DNA from: Aureispira sp964445645
GTDB taxonomy: Bacteria > Bacteroidota > Bacteroidia > Chitinophagales > Saprospiraceae
Length of the DNA stretch: 64,000 nucleotides
Assembly (NCBI GenBank): GCA_964445645.1
Contig: CAYULH010000008.1
Location: forward strand, 6,147 to 70,146
Direction of reading: 5' to 3'
Positions 26,197 through 35,595 of this stretch are shown one piece after another. Every line of letters begins with the position of its first letter. Within the stretch, counting starts at the first letter, position 1. The translations under genes were made by a program, and so were the position numbers. Under the pieces are notes generated by a model. That model saw nothing but the letters and a program-made list of their open reading frames with translations, made no database searches and was not told the origin of the DNA.

Positions 26197-26453
26197 TGAA
26201 AAATATTTAGATAAGTGATAAAAAATGCCCAACAAACAATTGCACTGCAATTGTATTATTAGCAATACAAATATCTACTTACTTTAGAGCAAAGCATGGA
26301 CATGTCCGAAATGTCCTAGTGGTTTGGTATATATATTTGAATAAGTAAGCTATGGAAAGAGTGGATAAGCAAGTCTTGTGTAAAAAGGCAGGGGTAATTT
26401 TAGGAACATACTTTTTTTAAACCACATCAATAAGAAGTTGAATACTGTTTTTG

Positions 26454-26461
26454 TACCTTTG
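26454..26461 (+). promoter_or_regulatory. -7 element (TACCTTTG) upstream of glyA
   Basis: TACCTTTG fits TAnnTTTG and lies 93 bp ahead of glyA. The TTG at 26438-26440 is closer (13-bp gap) than the usual 19-20, so only the -7 part is supported. Confidence 0.4.
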
Positions 26462-26554
26462 GGGTACTTTCTAAGTTAGAGGTTTGATTATTTATTTTTT
26501 AGAACCTCAGACAACTTCATTATCCATAAATTTTATCTTAAAAGAAATTCAACT

Positions 26555-27865
26555 ATGCTGAAAGATACTGCTATTCAGAGCCTCATTCAAGAAGAGTGGA
26601 ACCGCCAGAGTGCTGGTATTGAACTGATTGCTTCTGAGAATATTGTGAGTCGTCAAGTAATGGAAACCATGGGAACTTGTTTGACGAACAAGTATGCAGA
26701 GGGCTATCCCGGAAAACGTTATTATGGGGGCTGTGAAGTGGTGGACAAAGTGGAGCAATTGGCTATTGATCGGGCTTGTGAGTTGTATGGAGCGTCTTAT
26801 GCCAATGTGCAGCCACACTCTGGGGCGCAGGCCAATGCTGCTGTTTATTTGATGGCACTCAAACCCGGTGATAAGGTGATGGGGTTTGATTTGGCACATG
26901 GTGGACACTTGACGCATGGTTCTCGTGCCAATTTTTCGGGGCAGTTGTATGAGCCTTGTTTTTATGGTGTAGAACCCGATACAGGGCTGATTGATATGGA
27001 TAAGGTAGAGGCTATAGCCAAAAAGGAACAACCCAAAATGATTGTTTGTGGGGCTTCTGCTTACTCTAGGGAGTGGGATTATGAGCGTTTTAGAGCCATT
27101 GCCGACTCCATTGGTGCGTTTTTGTGGTGCGATATGGCACACCCTGCTGGTTTGATTGCTGCTGGATTGCTCAAGAATCCCTTGGAGTATTGCCATGTAG
27201 TAACTACTACTACCCACAAAACATTGCGTGGGCCTCGTGGGGGGATGATTTTGGTAGGAGAGAATATAGAGAATCCTTTTGGAAAGCGTTGGGTGAAGAG
27301 TGGCAACCTCAAAAAATTGAGTACCTTACTCAATAGTGCGGTGTTTCCCGGTACGCAAGGTGGGCCATTGGAGCATGTGATTGCTGCCAAGGCAGTGGCT
27401 TTTCATGAAGCCTTGCAACCTAGCTTTATAGATTATCAAAAACAAGTGGTTGCGAATGCCAAAGCTATGGCCAAGGCATTTGTAGAACGTGGCTATAAAG
27501 TTATTTCTGGTGGCACAGACAATCACTTGATGCTGATTGATTTGCGCCCTAAAAATGTAACAGGCAAGGTGGCCGAAAATACACTCATCAAGGCCGATAT
27601 TACTGTGAATAAAAATATGGTGCCTTTTGATACAGAGGCGGCTTTTGTTACTTCTGGAATGCGTGTGGGAGCTTCTGCGATTACTACACGTGGCTTTAAG
27701 GAAGCGGATTGTTTGCGTACGGTTGATTGGATTGATAGAGTATTGACGGGGGTAGAGGATGAGGATAACATCAATCAGGTGCGTGCCGAAGTCAATGAAT
27801 ACATGGCTAGTTTTCCTTTGTTTGCTTCAGATGAACAGGAATTATTAGTAGAAAATATTGGTTAG
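26555..27865 (+). CDS. glyA: Serine hydroxymethyltransferase
   Basis: A 436-residue cytosolic PLP enzyme that interconverts serine and glycine while charging tetrahydrofolate with a one-carbon unit. Diagnostic motifs are visible: ELIASENIVS at the N-terminus, TNKYAEGYPGKRYYGG, NVQPHSGAQAN, DMAHPAGLIAAG and TTTTHKTLRGPRGG with the PLP lysine Lys222. The length matches the family (about 415-435). The start ATG follows a purine-rich AAAAGAAATTC. It is transcribed alone or with pssA, which starts 80 bp downstream. Confidence 0.97.
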   Translation: MLKDTAIQSLIQEEWNRQSAGIELIASENIVSRQVMETMGTCLTNKYAEGYPGKRYYGGCEVVDKVEQLAIDRACELYGASYANVQPHSGAQANAAVYLMALKPGDKVMGFDLAHGGHLTHGSRANFSGQLYEPCFYGVEPDTGLIDMDKVEAIAKKEQPKMIVCGASAYSREWDYERFRAIADSIGAFLWCDMAHPAGLIAAGLLKNPLEYCHVVTTTTHKTLRGPRGGMILVGENIENPFGKRWVKSGNLKKLSTLLNSAVFPGTQGGPLEHVIAAKAVAFHEALQPSFIDYQKQVVANAKAMAKAFVERGYKVISGGTDNHLMLIDLRPKNVTGKVAENTLIKADITVNKNMVPFDTEAAFVTSGMRVGASAITTRGFKEADCLRTVDWIDRVLTGVEDEDNINQVRAEVNEYMASFPLFASDEQELLVENIG

Positions 27866-27945
27866 AAGAGCATTGTGGGCGTTTTGCATTATGGATGTTT
27901 TGCGAAACGCCCGTACTATGCCCACACTGCTTCTAAAAATACATT

Positions 27946-28689
27946 ATGATTAAAAAGCACATTCCCAATACCGTTACACTGTCCAATCTACTTTGTGGTT
28001 GTTTGGCTTTGTTGAGTATTTTGACCAATCAAATACATTGGGTCCCAATTTTTATTGCTGTTAGTTTGTTGGCCGATTATTTTGATGGCTTATTGGCCCG
28101 ATTGCTCAAGGTCAATTCGCCTATGGGACGAGAGTTGGATTCGTTGGCCGATATGGTTTCGTTTGGAGTAGTACCCGGTATGATGTTTTTTTATATGATT
28201 AATGAAGCCAAGGGGATTCGTCAAATCAATTTTGAGGATCCTGCTACTTTTATGGGCTTGTTGGGCTTTTCGGTCACTATTTTTTCTTGTGTGCGCTTGG
28301 CTAAATTCAATTTAGATACTCGCCAAACAGAGGGTTTTGTAGGTTTGAATACGCCAGCTTGTACGATTTTTGTATTGGGCTTGTTATTGATGGCGCACAA
28401 CAATATTCGCAATTTGCACGATGTTATTGTCAATGAAATGGTGCTGATTCCTATTGCTTTTGCGCTTTCTTATTTGCTGATTGCAGAAATTCCCATGTTT
28501 AGTTTTAAGTTCAAATCCTTGACTTGGAAGGGCAACAAGATTCGTATATCCTTTATTGTTGTTATTGTATTGTGTTTGTTGTTGTTTGAATTGGGGGCTG
28601 CTTTGAGCTTGATTATTCTTTGTTATATTGTAATTTCTGTGGTGTTGTGGATGATGGGGGCTTTGAAGCGAGAGAAGCGGGCGTTTTAG
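27946..28689 (+). CDS. pssA: CDP-diacylglycerol-serine O-phosphatidyltransferase
   Basis: A 247-residue membrane enzyme that makes phosphatidylserine, the precursor of phosphatidylethanolamine, from CDP-diacylglycerol and serine. The CDP-alcohol phosphatidyltransferase signature is present as DYFDGLLAR followed by GRELDSLAD (D-G-x2-A-R-x8-G-x3-D-x3-D). The N-terminus (HIPNTVTLSNLLCGCLAL) is the usual start of PssA, and about seven to eight hydrophobic helices follow. The upstream gene glyA may supply serine in the same transcript. A hairpin follows the gene. Confidence 0.93.
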   Translation: MIKKHIPNTVTLSNLLCGCLALLSILTNQIHWVPIFIAVSLLADYFDGLLARLLKVNSPMGRELDSLADMVSFGVVPGMMFFYMINEAKGIRQINFEDPATFMGLLGFSVTIFSCVRLAKFNLDTRQTEGFVGLNTPACTIFVLGLLLMAHNNIRNLHDVIVNEMVLIPIAFALSYLLIAEIPMFSFKFKSLTWKGNKIRISFIVVIVLCLLLFELGAALSLIILCYIVISVVLWMMGALKREKRAF

Positions 28690-28712
28690 AGTTGTTGTTT
28701 TAAAACAAAAAA

Positions 28713-28740
28713 ATAGAGGCACAATTGCTCATGCCTCTAT
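28713..28740 (+). terminator. Hairpin after pssA
   Basis: ATAGAGGCA (28713-28721) pairs with TGCCTCTAT (28732-28740) around ACAATTGCTCA trimmed to ten bases. No strong T run follows on the plus strand, while the minus strand has TTTTTTTG, so it may serve the converging S9 peptidase gene as well. Confidence 0.55.
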
Positions 28741-28897
28741 CTCTTATACTGTATTTTATGACTGATGTTGAGGAAGGAATTTTTCCTTTCCTCTATTATA
28801 ACGTCCTTTCAGGACTCTAATACAGCATCTAGCACAAGGGCTATAAACTAAATCAAGCACTGATATTGCCTCCAAATGGTTTGCGTAACATCAGTTA

Positions 28898-30811
28898 TTA
28901 TTTAAGCGTCTCCTCCAGCCATTTGAAGAATTCGTTTTGCCAAATCAGGGCATTTTGTGGTGATAATATCCAGTGATTTTCCTCGGGAAAGAACAATAGT
29001 TTGCTCTTGATGCCTTGCAATTGAGCCGCATTAAAAGCCTCTAAGCCTTGTCCAATTGGCACTCTAAAATCCTTGCCACCTTGTATAATCATAATAGGAG
29101 TGTCCCATTTTTCGACTTGTTCTACAGGGTTAAATTCATTATAAGCACGTTGGGCAATTTTGTTGTATTTGTCCCAATAAGCCCCTTTCAAATCCCAATT
29201 TACAAAAAACAGCTCCTCAGTGGTGCCATACATAGATTGCCAGTTGAAAATACCATCATGAGCAATGAATGTTTTGAAACGTTTTTGGTGGATGCCTGCC
29301 AAGTAGAAGCAAGAGTAACCGCCATAACTGGCACCTACACAGCCCAAACGCTCCTTATCCACATAATCTTCTTGCGCTAGAGCATCAATGGCAGCTAGGT
29401 AATCCTTCATATTCTGCCCCCCATAATCCCCACTAATTTGCTCATTCCATTCCACCCCATAACCCGGCATTCCACGGCGATTGGGGGCCACCACAATATA
29501 GCCCTGTGCTGCCATCAACTGAAAATTCCAACGAAAAGAATAAAACTGGCTCAAGGCACCTTGTGGGCCTCCTTGGCAGTATAAGAGGGTGGGATATTTT
29601 TGGGTAGGATCAAAATTGGGTGGATAAATGACCCAAGTGACCATCTCTTTGCCATCGGTAGTTTTGACCATACGTTTTTCGATTTTGCTCATATTGATAT
29701 TGGCATAGATAGCGTCATTTTCATGGGTCAACTGCTTCATTTCACCAGTATTCAATTCTAGGGTATACAATTCTGAAGCATGGTTCATATCACGGCGATA
29801 GACCACTAGTGTATTGCCACTTTGCCCCACAATGCCATTCACATCAAATTGCCCTTTGGTCAATTGTTTAGGAGCTGCCACCGCAGCTTTATAAGATTGG
29901 GGCACTGCCAATTCAAACAAGTGAATGGTGCCACCAACAGGCGCATTAAAATAGATTTTATTGGCTTTTTCGCTCCAAATAAAGCCATTGACCGTGCCAT
30001 CCCAATCTTTGGTTAGGTTGACATCGCCTTCTTGGAAACGAACAATAATATCATTCTTATCTGATTCATAACCATCTCGTTTCATCTGTGTCCAAGCCAG
30101 CATTCCTGTAGAAGAAAAAGCAGGCGCCATGTCATAGCCCTTGTTGTATTCGGTTAGATTTTTGGTTTTTCCTGTTTCCAAATCGTATTCATAAATATCT
30201 GAATTGGTGCTTTTGGCGTAGGCTGTGCCGTGTAGTTTTTTGGATACATACAGCACTTTTTTGCTATCGGGATGCCATAGATAATCCTCGTCACCCCCAA
30301 AAGGCATTTGCGGACAATCGTAAGGCTCGTTGTGCATCAAATCTACAGCAGGAATTTTTCGTCCATCATTGGCTTCTACAAAAACATGGCTGTAAGCTCC
30401 ATCTTCCCAAGTGTCCCAATGTCTGTAATTGAGGCTTTCATAAATTTTTACATTCGAGTTGTTGAGTTTTGGATATAAGTCTTGGCCCGTTACTTTTTCA
30501 ATTTTAACCTCTTGGATTTTGATTTTATAGTTGCCGTCGGGCGAAATGTGCTTGTTGGCAACTAGTTTGGAGAAATCTTCAATTTCTTTCTTTTTTCCTC
30601 CTTTTAGTGGTTGTAAGTAGTATTTAGTGGTTTTCTTATTGGCATAAACATCGTATTGACTAACTCGATAAACCACGGCTTTTTTATCCTTGGTTAGGCC
30701 AACCGATGAGACGCGATTCAATTCTAATAATTGTTGTGGACTTAGGTTTTTTTGTGCTATAGCCCCGACTGCTAAGGCGGTTAGTGCAAGGGTAAATAAT
30801 AGTTGTTTCAT
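28898..30811 (-). CDS. S9 family (prolyl oligopeptidase-type) exported peptidase
   Basis: A 637-residue protein with signal peptide MKQLLFTLALTALAVGAIAQ. Residues 25-380 are a beta-propeller (repeated strands such as KNLTEYNKGYDMAPAFSSTG), and 390-637 are the alpha/beta-hydrolase domain. The triad is visible: GASYGG (Ser), QGGKDFRVP (Asp) and EENHW (His). S9 enzymes release dipeptides or cut short peptides; in Bacteroidota such periplasmic DPP-like peptidases feed peptides to the cell. The gene is transcribed on its own, convergent with pssA. The length is shorter than DPP IV (about 700+), so it is closer to acylaminoacyl peptidase/DPP5 types. Confidence 0.92.
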   Translation of the reverse strand: MKQLLFTLALTALAVGAIAQKNLSPQQLLELNRVSSVGLTKDKKAVVYRVSQYDVYANKKTTKYYLQPLKGGKKKEIEDFSKLVANKHISPDGNYKIKIQEVKIEKVTGQDLYPKLNNSNVKIYESLNYRHWDTWEDGAYSHVFVEANDGRKIPAVDLMHNEPYDCPQMPFGGDEDYLWHPDSKKVLYVSKKLHGTAYAKSTNSDIYEYDLETGKTKNLTEYNKGYDMAPAFSSTGMLAWTQMKRDGYESDKNDIIVRFQEGDVNLTKDWDGTVNGFIWSEKANKIYFNAPVGGTIHLFELAVPQSYKAAVAAPKQLTKGQFDVNGIVGQSGNTLVVYRRDMNHASELYTLELNTGEMKQLTHENDAIYANINMSKIEKRMVKTTDGKEMVTWVIYPPNFDPTQKYPTLLYCQGGPQGALSQFYSFRWNFQLMAAQGYIVVAPNRRGMPGYGVEWNEQISGDYGGQNMKDYLAAIDALAQEDYVDKERLGCVGASYGGYSCFYLAGIHQKRFKTFIAHDGIFNWQSMYGTTEELFFVNWDLKGAYWDKYNKIAQRAYNEFNPVEQVEKWDTPIMIIQGGKDFRVPIGQGLEAFNAAQLQGIKSKLLFFPEENHWILSPQNALIWQNEFFKWLEETLK

Positions 30812-30921
30812 TCGTGTAAACTAAGGATTAGTAAAAAAATAAAGCAAGGGGAGTATACTGAAATTAAATCAATAAAGTTACAAAAGAAAAACTCGCCTTT
30901 AAGTGTGTGAATTAATCACAA

Positions 30922-31854
30922 TTATCCTACTACCAAAATCGCTTTTTCTTTGGCAATTCCAATGGTAACAATAGCTCCAGAATTGAACGCTATAAAATCA
31001 TCCATAACACCATCACTAAAGATGACACCTTCCTTGGGCATACTAGATTCCAATACTAGGGGATGTTGTTGACTGATAAAGCCTGTGGTGAGCTTGATAT
31101 TAGAAGAACGACTCAAGAAGGGTTCTCGAACTACAAAAACAAGTTTATCGGTTTCCCAAGGCAGATGTTGTTGTTGTATGGGCACACTATTACCAAACTG
31201 AGCCGCAATAGAATTAGCCATATTAATCAAAGAACTCAACCAACCTGTAGAGCCTGCCCCTGTAGAAACAATAATACCACTAGAGGATTGGTTTTCTGCT
31301 TTGCCTTGAAAATCAACTTTGTATCGGGCCGATTTGTGCGATTGGTGTCCAATAAAAAAATCATTGAAGGCCAGCAGGCGTTGCCCGTCGTTGAGCTTGG
31401 CTTCGGCCATAGTCACATGCTTGGCTTTGTAGTTGTTTTTCTTGACTCGTTCTACTGCTTTTTCATAATTATTCAAGGTAAAAGGGAGCAAAATACCATC
31501 GTACAAAGAGGGGTCAGGATTGACCCCCAAGATGGGTTTGTTGTGTACGTATTTGGCAGTATTGGCTACTAGGCCATCATGCCCAATAACCACTACTACA
31601 TCATCCTCCCCAAAGGAAAAATTGGGAAGAAAGTTTTGTTCTACCACTTGGGTACGCATCATATTGCTAGATATTTTTTGCGCCTCTTCTACCGAACGCT
31701 CTATAGCAATATCCTCATTTTCCACTTCATCTATATTAATACCCTTGGTCTTCATATAGAATTTGGCTTGTTTCTTTGTATTGAAGCGTTTTTTGAGTTG
31801 CTTCATCCTAGATTCGCCTTTTATAATAATTAGGTTGTCTTTTTGTAAACCCAT
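30922..31854 (-). CDS. NAD kinase-like protein paired with an SPFH protein
   Basis: A 310-residue protein with the NAD/diacylglycerol kinase fold. The nucleotide motif usually GGDG reads GHDG here (residues 91-94, in VVVIGHDGL). FNDFFIGH fits the N-E/D motif, and SSSGIIVSTGAGSTGWL is the glycine-rich region seen in NAD kinases. The GGDG to GHDG change leaves the catalytic Asp but could alter ATP binding. The first 17 residues may be over-called: MKQLKKRF (31806) is an alternative start. The gene begins 17 bp after the SPFH gene ends on the same strand, so the two form an operon. This suggests a membrane-associated nucleotide-related function rather than general NADP supply. Confidence 0.78.
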   Translation of the reverse strand: MGLQKDNLIIIKGESRMKQLKKRFNTKKQAKFYMKTKGINIDEVENEDIAIERSVEEAQKISSNMMRTQVVEQNFLPNFSFGEDDVVVVIGHDGLVANTAKYVHNKPILGVNPDPSLYDGILLPFTLNNYEKAVERVKKNNYKAKHVTMAEAKLNDGQRLLAFNDFFIGHQSHKSARYKVDFQGKAENQSSSGIIVSTGAGSTGWLSSLINMANSIAAQFGNSVPIQQQHLPWETDKLVFVVREPFLSRSSNIKLTTGFISQQHPLVLESSMPKEGVIFSDGVMDDFIAFNSGAIVTIGIAKEKAILVVG

Positions 31855-31871
31855 GGGATTGTTTTTTTAGA

Positions 31872-32873
31872 TTAGGAAATCAAGTCACTGAGCAAGTCAG
31901 GACTGATATTGAGGTTTTGTATATTGCCCGAATTTTCGGCCAACTCTCTAAATGCTAAGGCCACATTGAGTTTGGGGTCGCTATTGCCATTGAGTGCCAT
32001 AATGGTTTTCCAATCCATGCCTTTGTACAGATCCAACATTTTTTCCATGCGATAAGCTTCTGCATCCGCTGCTTTGCGTTTGTTTTCCGATTGCAGTTCA
32101 ATGAGTTGCTGGCGATTTTGTTCAATAGCAATATCTGCATTGATTTTCATTTCGCGGAGTTCTCTATCATTTTCAGCCTTTTTGATTTGCGCCTCCATTT
32201 TCTTATCAGCAATTTGCTTTCTCTTTTCCTCTACGGCAATTTCTGTATTCAGCTCTGACTCTTTGATAGCACGTTCTTGCTCTACGGCAAAATTTCGACG
32301 TTTGTAGATGGCTTCATCTGATTCAATTTGCAAGGCTTCGCGTGTTTCGGCTTCTAGGGCACGAGCCATTTCGGGCGTAGGCTTGACAGAGAGTACAATA
32401 ACACTGAGTGGCTGAATACCTAGTGATTGAATGGCTTCTGATTGTTGTAGTTGGTTGAGAATGGCTTTTTCTAGTATTTTGGAGCCTACCATGGCTTCTC
32501 GCAGTGTATTGTCGCCCAAAAAAACACTGGCTGCTGCTTGTGCTTCATTGACAATACGCTGGGATAGTTTTTGGTAATCATCAGAGGCGCGTTTGCCCTG
32601 TGCATTTACCGTAAAATCGAGCAAATCGGCTAGGCGTTTGGGATCGGTAATTTGATAGGTTATTTCTCCTTGTATGGTAATAGTTTGGAAATCCTTGGTA
32701 GAATCTTCAAAAATAAAAGGCGCATCGTCACTACCCATAGGAATAGCAACAATAGAAGTAGTGGGGCGATAATACCAGAAGGAGAGGCCTCGGCCTTCTT
32801 GTTTGATACCGCCATTTTTGTACTGCAAGACATAAGTCATTGCATCAAATTTGATAAAGTTAAATCCGAACAT
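31872..32873 (-). CDS. SPFH/Band 7 domain protein
   Basis: A 333-residue protein. The SPFH domain (about 15-185) shows the typical series of strands, including TITIQGEITYQITDP and GIQPLSVIVLSVKP, followed by the long charged helix EMARALEAETREALQIESDEA and on to about residue 275, rich in E, K and A. There is no clear transmembrane segment, so it is either membrane-associated or cytoplasmic, unlike flotillins with an N-terminal anchor. The C-terminus (GNIQNLNISPDLLSDL) is polar. SPFH proteins form ring or cage assemblies that organise membranes or proteases. It is encoded with the NAD-kinase-like gene immediately downstream. Confidence 0.85.
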   Translation of the reverse strand: MFGFNFIKFDAMTYVLQYKNGGIKQEGRGLSFWYYRPTTSIVAIPMGSDDAPFIFEDSTKDFQTITIQGEITYQITDPKRLADLLDFTVNAQGKRASDDYQKLSQRIVNEAQAAASVFLGDNTLREAMVGSKILEKAILNQLQQSEAIQSLGIQPLSVIVLSVKPTPEMARALEAETREALQIESDEAIYKRRNFAVEQERAIKESELNTEIAVEEKRKQIADKKMEAQIKKAENDRELREMKINADIAIEQNRQQLIELQSENKRKAADAEAYRMEKMLDLYKGMDWKTIMALNGNSDPKLNVALAFRELAENSGNIQNLNISPDLLSDLIS

Positions 32874-33011
32874 AGTGTGTTATTTTTGTGGTGTTATTGT
32901 AATAGGATTTGCACTTAGTTTGATTGTTAAACTAAGGGTAATTGGATTTAGTTCCCAAGTAAGATAAATAATCCAAATTAAAATAACGTATATCCAGAAG
33001 ATTCAAAAGTG

Positions 33012-34019
33012 TTAAGCCATCCAATCGGCTTGGTTGAGCATATTTCCTATACTTTTGAGGTAGTCAAGACCTTCTAATTGTTGGAGCATAAAAGGAGGAA
33101 TACTTTCTAGGCCATATAATGCTGCTAGAATACCTGTAGTAATAGAGGCTACAGAATCTACATCTCCCCCTAGATAGATGGATTTTTGAAGGGCATCCAT
33201 TGTATTTATGCTATTTTTGAGCACATATAATACACATCCTGTGGTGTACTTAGAATCAGAGGGAACGCCCTTGATGCCTGCCAAAAAGTAAGGGGCTTGG
33301 ATTGGTTGAGGCCCACACAGTATTTCAAAATCTTTTTCTTGCAATTGGTCATAAGCTCCTAGTTGATCCACCGCATCTAAGTAAGTGGTATATTCTTCGT
33401 TTAAGGGAACTGTTTTTTTGCAGTAGTTGATGATAGAAGGAGAGGCACCATTTTGCTGAAGAAGATAGTAGGCCGCTCGGGCAATACATTGACTGCTGAT
33501 GATGGCATTGATATTGGGGTGCGTGGCCTTGGCATTGATAGCAGCATAGGCATTGATAAGATGCTCGGGGAGCAGCCCCAATGGAACCGCTCGCATAGCA
33601 GGAGCATTACCAGGATTGGGCCTATGGCGTTGAAATGCTCTAATTTCGTCTATGGTTTTTTCGCCCGAATAATACCAAGCCATAGAACCGTGTCCATTTC
33701 GTCCGTACCCTTTTTCTTGTTTGCCCTTGTCATATTCTGCTTTCCAATGCTCAATTAATAAGTCTTCGGTAAATGGTTGGTTGGAGAGCAGGGCTTTGAT
33801 GAGTCCGATGGTCATTTCGGTATCATCGGTATAATCCCAATCTTGATAGTTTTGCGTAAAGAGACTTTTTTTGTCAAGGTCAACCTTAATTTGATCCCGC
33901 ACACTTACCAACTGTGTAAAATCGACATGGCTGCGTATCCAGTCTCTGTCTTGAAATTCGACTCCCGCACCAAAAGCGTCGCCTAAGGCTGTTCCAATGA
34001 CTAGGGCTTTAAACTGCAT
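33012..34019 (-). CDS. ADP-ribosylglycohydrolase family protein
   Basis: A 335-residue all-helical enzyme of the DraG/ARH family. Metal-binding motifs are visible at both ends: GDAFGAGVEF near residue 13, DYTDDTEMT (62-70) and LGGDVDSVASITTG near residue 285, which provide the aspartates for two Mg or Mn ions. It removes ADP-ribose from proteins, nucleic acids or small molecules. No ADP-ribosyltransferase is nearby, so the substrate is unknown. The family length is about 280-350, so it is complete. It lies 18 bp downstream of the response regulator gene on the same strand and could be transcribed with the two-component pair. Confidence 0.92.
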   Translation of the reverse strand: MQFKALVIGTALGDAFGAGVEFQDRDWIRSHVDFTQLVSVRDQIKVDLDKKSLFTQNYQDWDYTDDTEMTIGLIKALLSNQPFTEDLLIEHWKAEYDKGKQEKGYGRNGHGSMAWYYSGEKTIDEIRAFQRHRPNPGNAPAMRAVPLGLLPEHLINAYAAINAKATHPNINAIISSQCIARAAYYLLQQNGASPSIINYCKKTVPLNEEYTTYLDAVDQLGAYDQLQEKDFEILCGPQPIQAPYFLAGIKGVPSDSKYTTGCVLYVLKNSINTMDALQKSIYLGGDVDSVASITTGILAALYGLESIPPFMLQQLEGLDYLKSIGNMLNQADWMA

Positions 34020-34037
34020 TTACAGAATGGTCTGTTA

Positions 34038-34451
34038 TCAATTATTAGGAAAATAACGTTCAATTAGCTCTGTCAGGATTTCTATGGTTAGTGGTTTGAC
34101 ACAAACCCCGTCAATATATCCTAGTTGCTCCACCTTTAATTCGTCATCCTTATTCAGAGAAGTGGTGAGCATCAATACAACAACATCAGCTTGTTGGTTG
34201 CTCGGCAGCTTGCTGTGGTACTCGGCAAATTCCCAACCATCCATACCGGGCATATTAATATCCAAAAGTATGAGATTGGGCTTTGGATATTGTTCATTTT
34301 CTTTTGATTGAAGAAAATCTAATGCCTTTTGGCCACCAGTTACCGCAATACAATTTTGAGTGCATTTGGCTTTTTTGATTATTCTTGAATGAATAAAATT
34401 AATGCTATCAGAGTCATCAACTAAAAGAATAGTATTTAGTTTGTGTGTCAT
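34038..34451 (-). CDS. Single-domain response regulator (CheY-like)
   Basis: A 137-residue receiver domain with no output domain. VDDSD (11-15) gives the acidic pocket, LLDINMPGMDGWE gives the phospho-acceptor Asp64, MLTTS supplies the conserved Thr/Ser, and VCVKPLT supplies the Lys. It lies one base after the kinase gene, so the two are a pair. Regulators of this kind in Bacteroidota often take part in phosphorelays or act by protein binding. Its C-terminal tail (IERYFPNN) is short. Confidence 0.93.
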   Translation of the reverse strand: MTHKLNTILLVDDSDSINFIHSRIIKKAKCTQNCIAVTGGQKALDFLQSKENEQYPKPNLILLDINMPGMDGWEFAEYHSKLPSNQQADVVVLMLTTSLNKDDELKVEQLGYIDGVCVKPLTIEILTELIERYFPNN

Positions 34452-34452
34452 T

Positions 34453-35595
34453 TTAAAGGTTGATATTAAAATAAAAGGTACTTCCTTCGCCTAGTACTGA
34501 CTGTACCCAAATATCGCCATTGTGCATAGCTGCTATTTTTTTGCAATGGGCTAGTCCAATTCCTGTGCCTTCAAACTCTGTTTTGGGGTTTAGTTGTTGA
34601 AAAATAGAAAAAATGCGTTCTTGGTTTCGTGTACTGATTCCAATTCCATTATCCTGTATAGAGAATGTCCATCCATTTTCTTTTTGAACACCAATAGATA
34701 TTTCAGGCTTGTTACCGGGGCGTTGAAATTTAATAGCGTTTCCAATGAGATTTTGAAACAATAACCTCAATTCTGTTTCATAGCCTTCCAAAGTCGGCAA
34801 ATCTTCTACTGTAATAGTTGCATTATTATCTTTAATTTTTGAATCCAGATCCTCTAGGGTTTGCTTGATTAGTTGATTGCAATCAACCTGGCCAAGTGTT
34901 TTGGTCGCCCCCAATCGGCTGTAATCCAATAATGATTTGACTAATTTCTTCATCCGATCAATAGAATCAGAAATGGTATTCAAAAACTCAACAGCTTCCT
35001 CTTCAAGTGTATCTTCATAATCTTCTAGCAAAATATCCACAAAACCTTTGACTGTATTCATAGGCTCTTGCAAATCATGAGAGGCAATATAAGAGAACTC
35101 TTCTAATTCTTTATTTTTTTTCTCCAGCAATTGATTGGCACCTTTCAGTTTGGCTGTTGCTTCCATAATAGAAGTAATATTGTTGTGTGCGCCAAGCATC
35201 CGAATCGGTTTTCCAGATGCATCTCGAATGGCTAACCCTCGGCATCTAATATAAACGGTTGATCCATCCTTGTGTGTGTAACGAACCACTTGATCATAGG
35301 GATAGTTAGGATCAGCACAATGCTTATTAAACTCTTCCATAGCAACACCCAAATCGTTTTGATTAATTATGTCTTGCCATGCCGAACTTTTGTGAGGCAT
35401 TTTTGTCGGATCATATCCCAGTTCTGTCCAGAATTTTTCGCTCATCCATTCATCTTCAGGGCTTTCCAAGTCCCAATACCACAGGCCATCCAATGACCCA
35501 GTTTGGATAAAGCGAAAAATTGAACTATCTGTTTTTATTAAATCATACAGTTCTTTTTGTAAGTAATGCTCCATATTAATTGAGTTCGAAGTCAA
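34453..35595 (-). CDS. PAS-domain sensor histidine kinase
   Basis: A 380-residue cytoplasmic kinase without membrane segments. A PAS_3-type sensor occupies about 30-147 (DGLWYWDLESPEDEWMS, YTHKDGSTVYIRCRG). HisKA follows with the phospho-accepting His173 in FSYIASHDLQEPM, then HATPase_c: LFQNLIGNAIKFQ (N box), IQDNGIGI (G1) and GTGIGLAHCKKI with GEGSTFYF (G2). The layout resembles phytochrome-like cytosolic kinases that respond to small ligands or redox state. It phosphorylates its partner regulator, encoded one base downstream. The signal is unknown. Confidence 0.92.
   Translation of the reverse strand: MTSNSINMEHYLQKELYDLIKTDSSIFRFIQTGSLDGLWYWDLESPEDEWMSEKFWTELGYDPTKMPHKSSAWQDIINQNDLGVAMEEFNKHCADPNYPYDQVVRYTHKDGSTVYIRCRGLAIRDASGKPIRMLGAHNNITSIMEATAKLKGANQLLEKKNKELEEFSYIASHDLQEPMNTVKGFVDILLEDYEDTLEEEAVEFLNTISDSIDRMKKLVKSLLDYSRLGATKTLGQVDCNQLIKQTLEDLDSKIKDNNATITVEDLPTLEGYETELRLLFQNLIGNAIKFQRPGNKPEISIGVQKENGWTFSIQDNGIGISTRNQERIFSIFQQLNPKTEFEGTGIGLAHCKKIAAMHNGDIWVQSVLGEGSTFYFNINL

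Noticed and set aside
28780..28830. CGTCCTTTCAGGACT-like sequence near pssA resembling the MITE's internal hairpins
   Set aside because: Only a short hairpin is shared; no terminal repeats or duplication are present, so there is no evidence for a second element.
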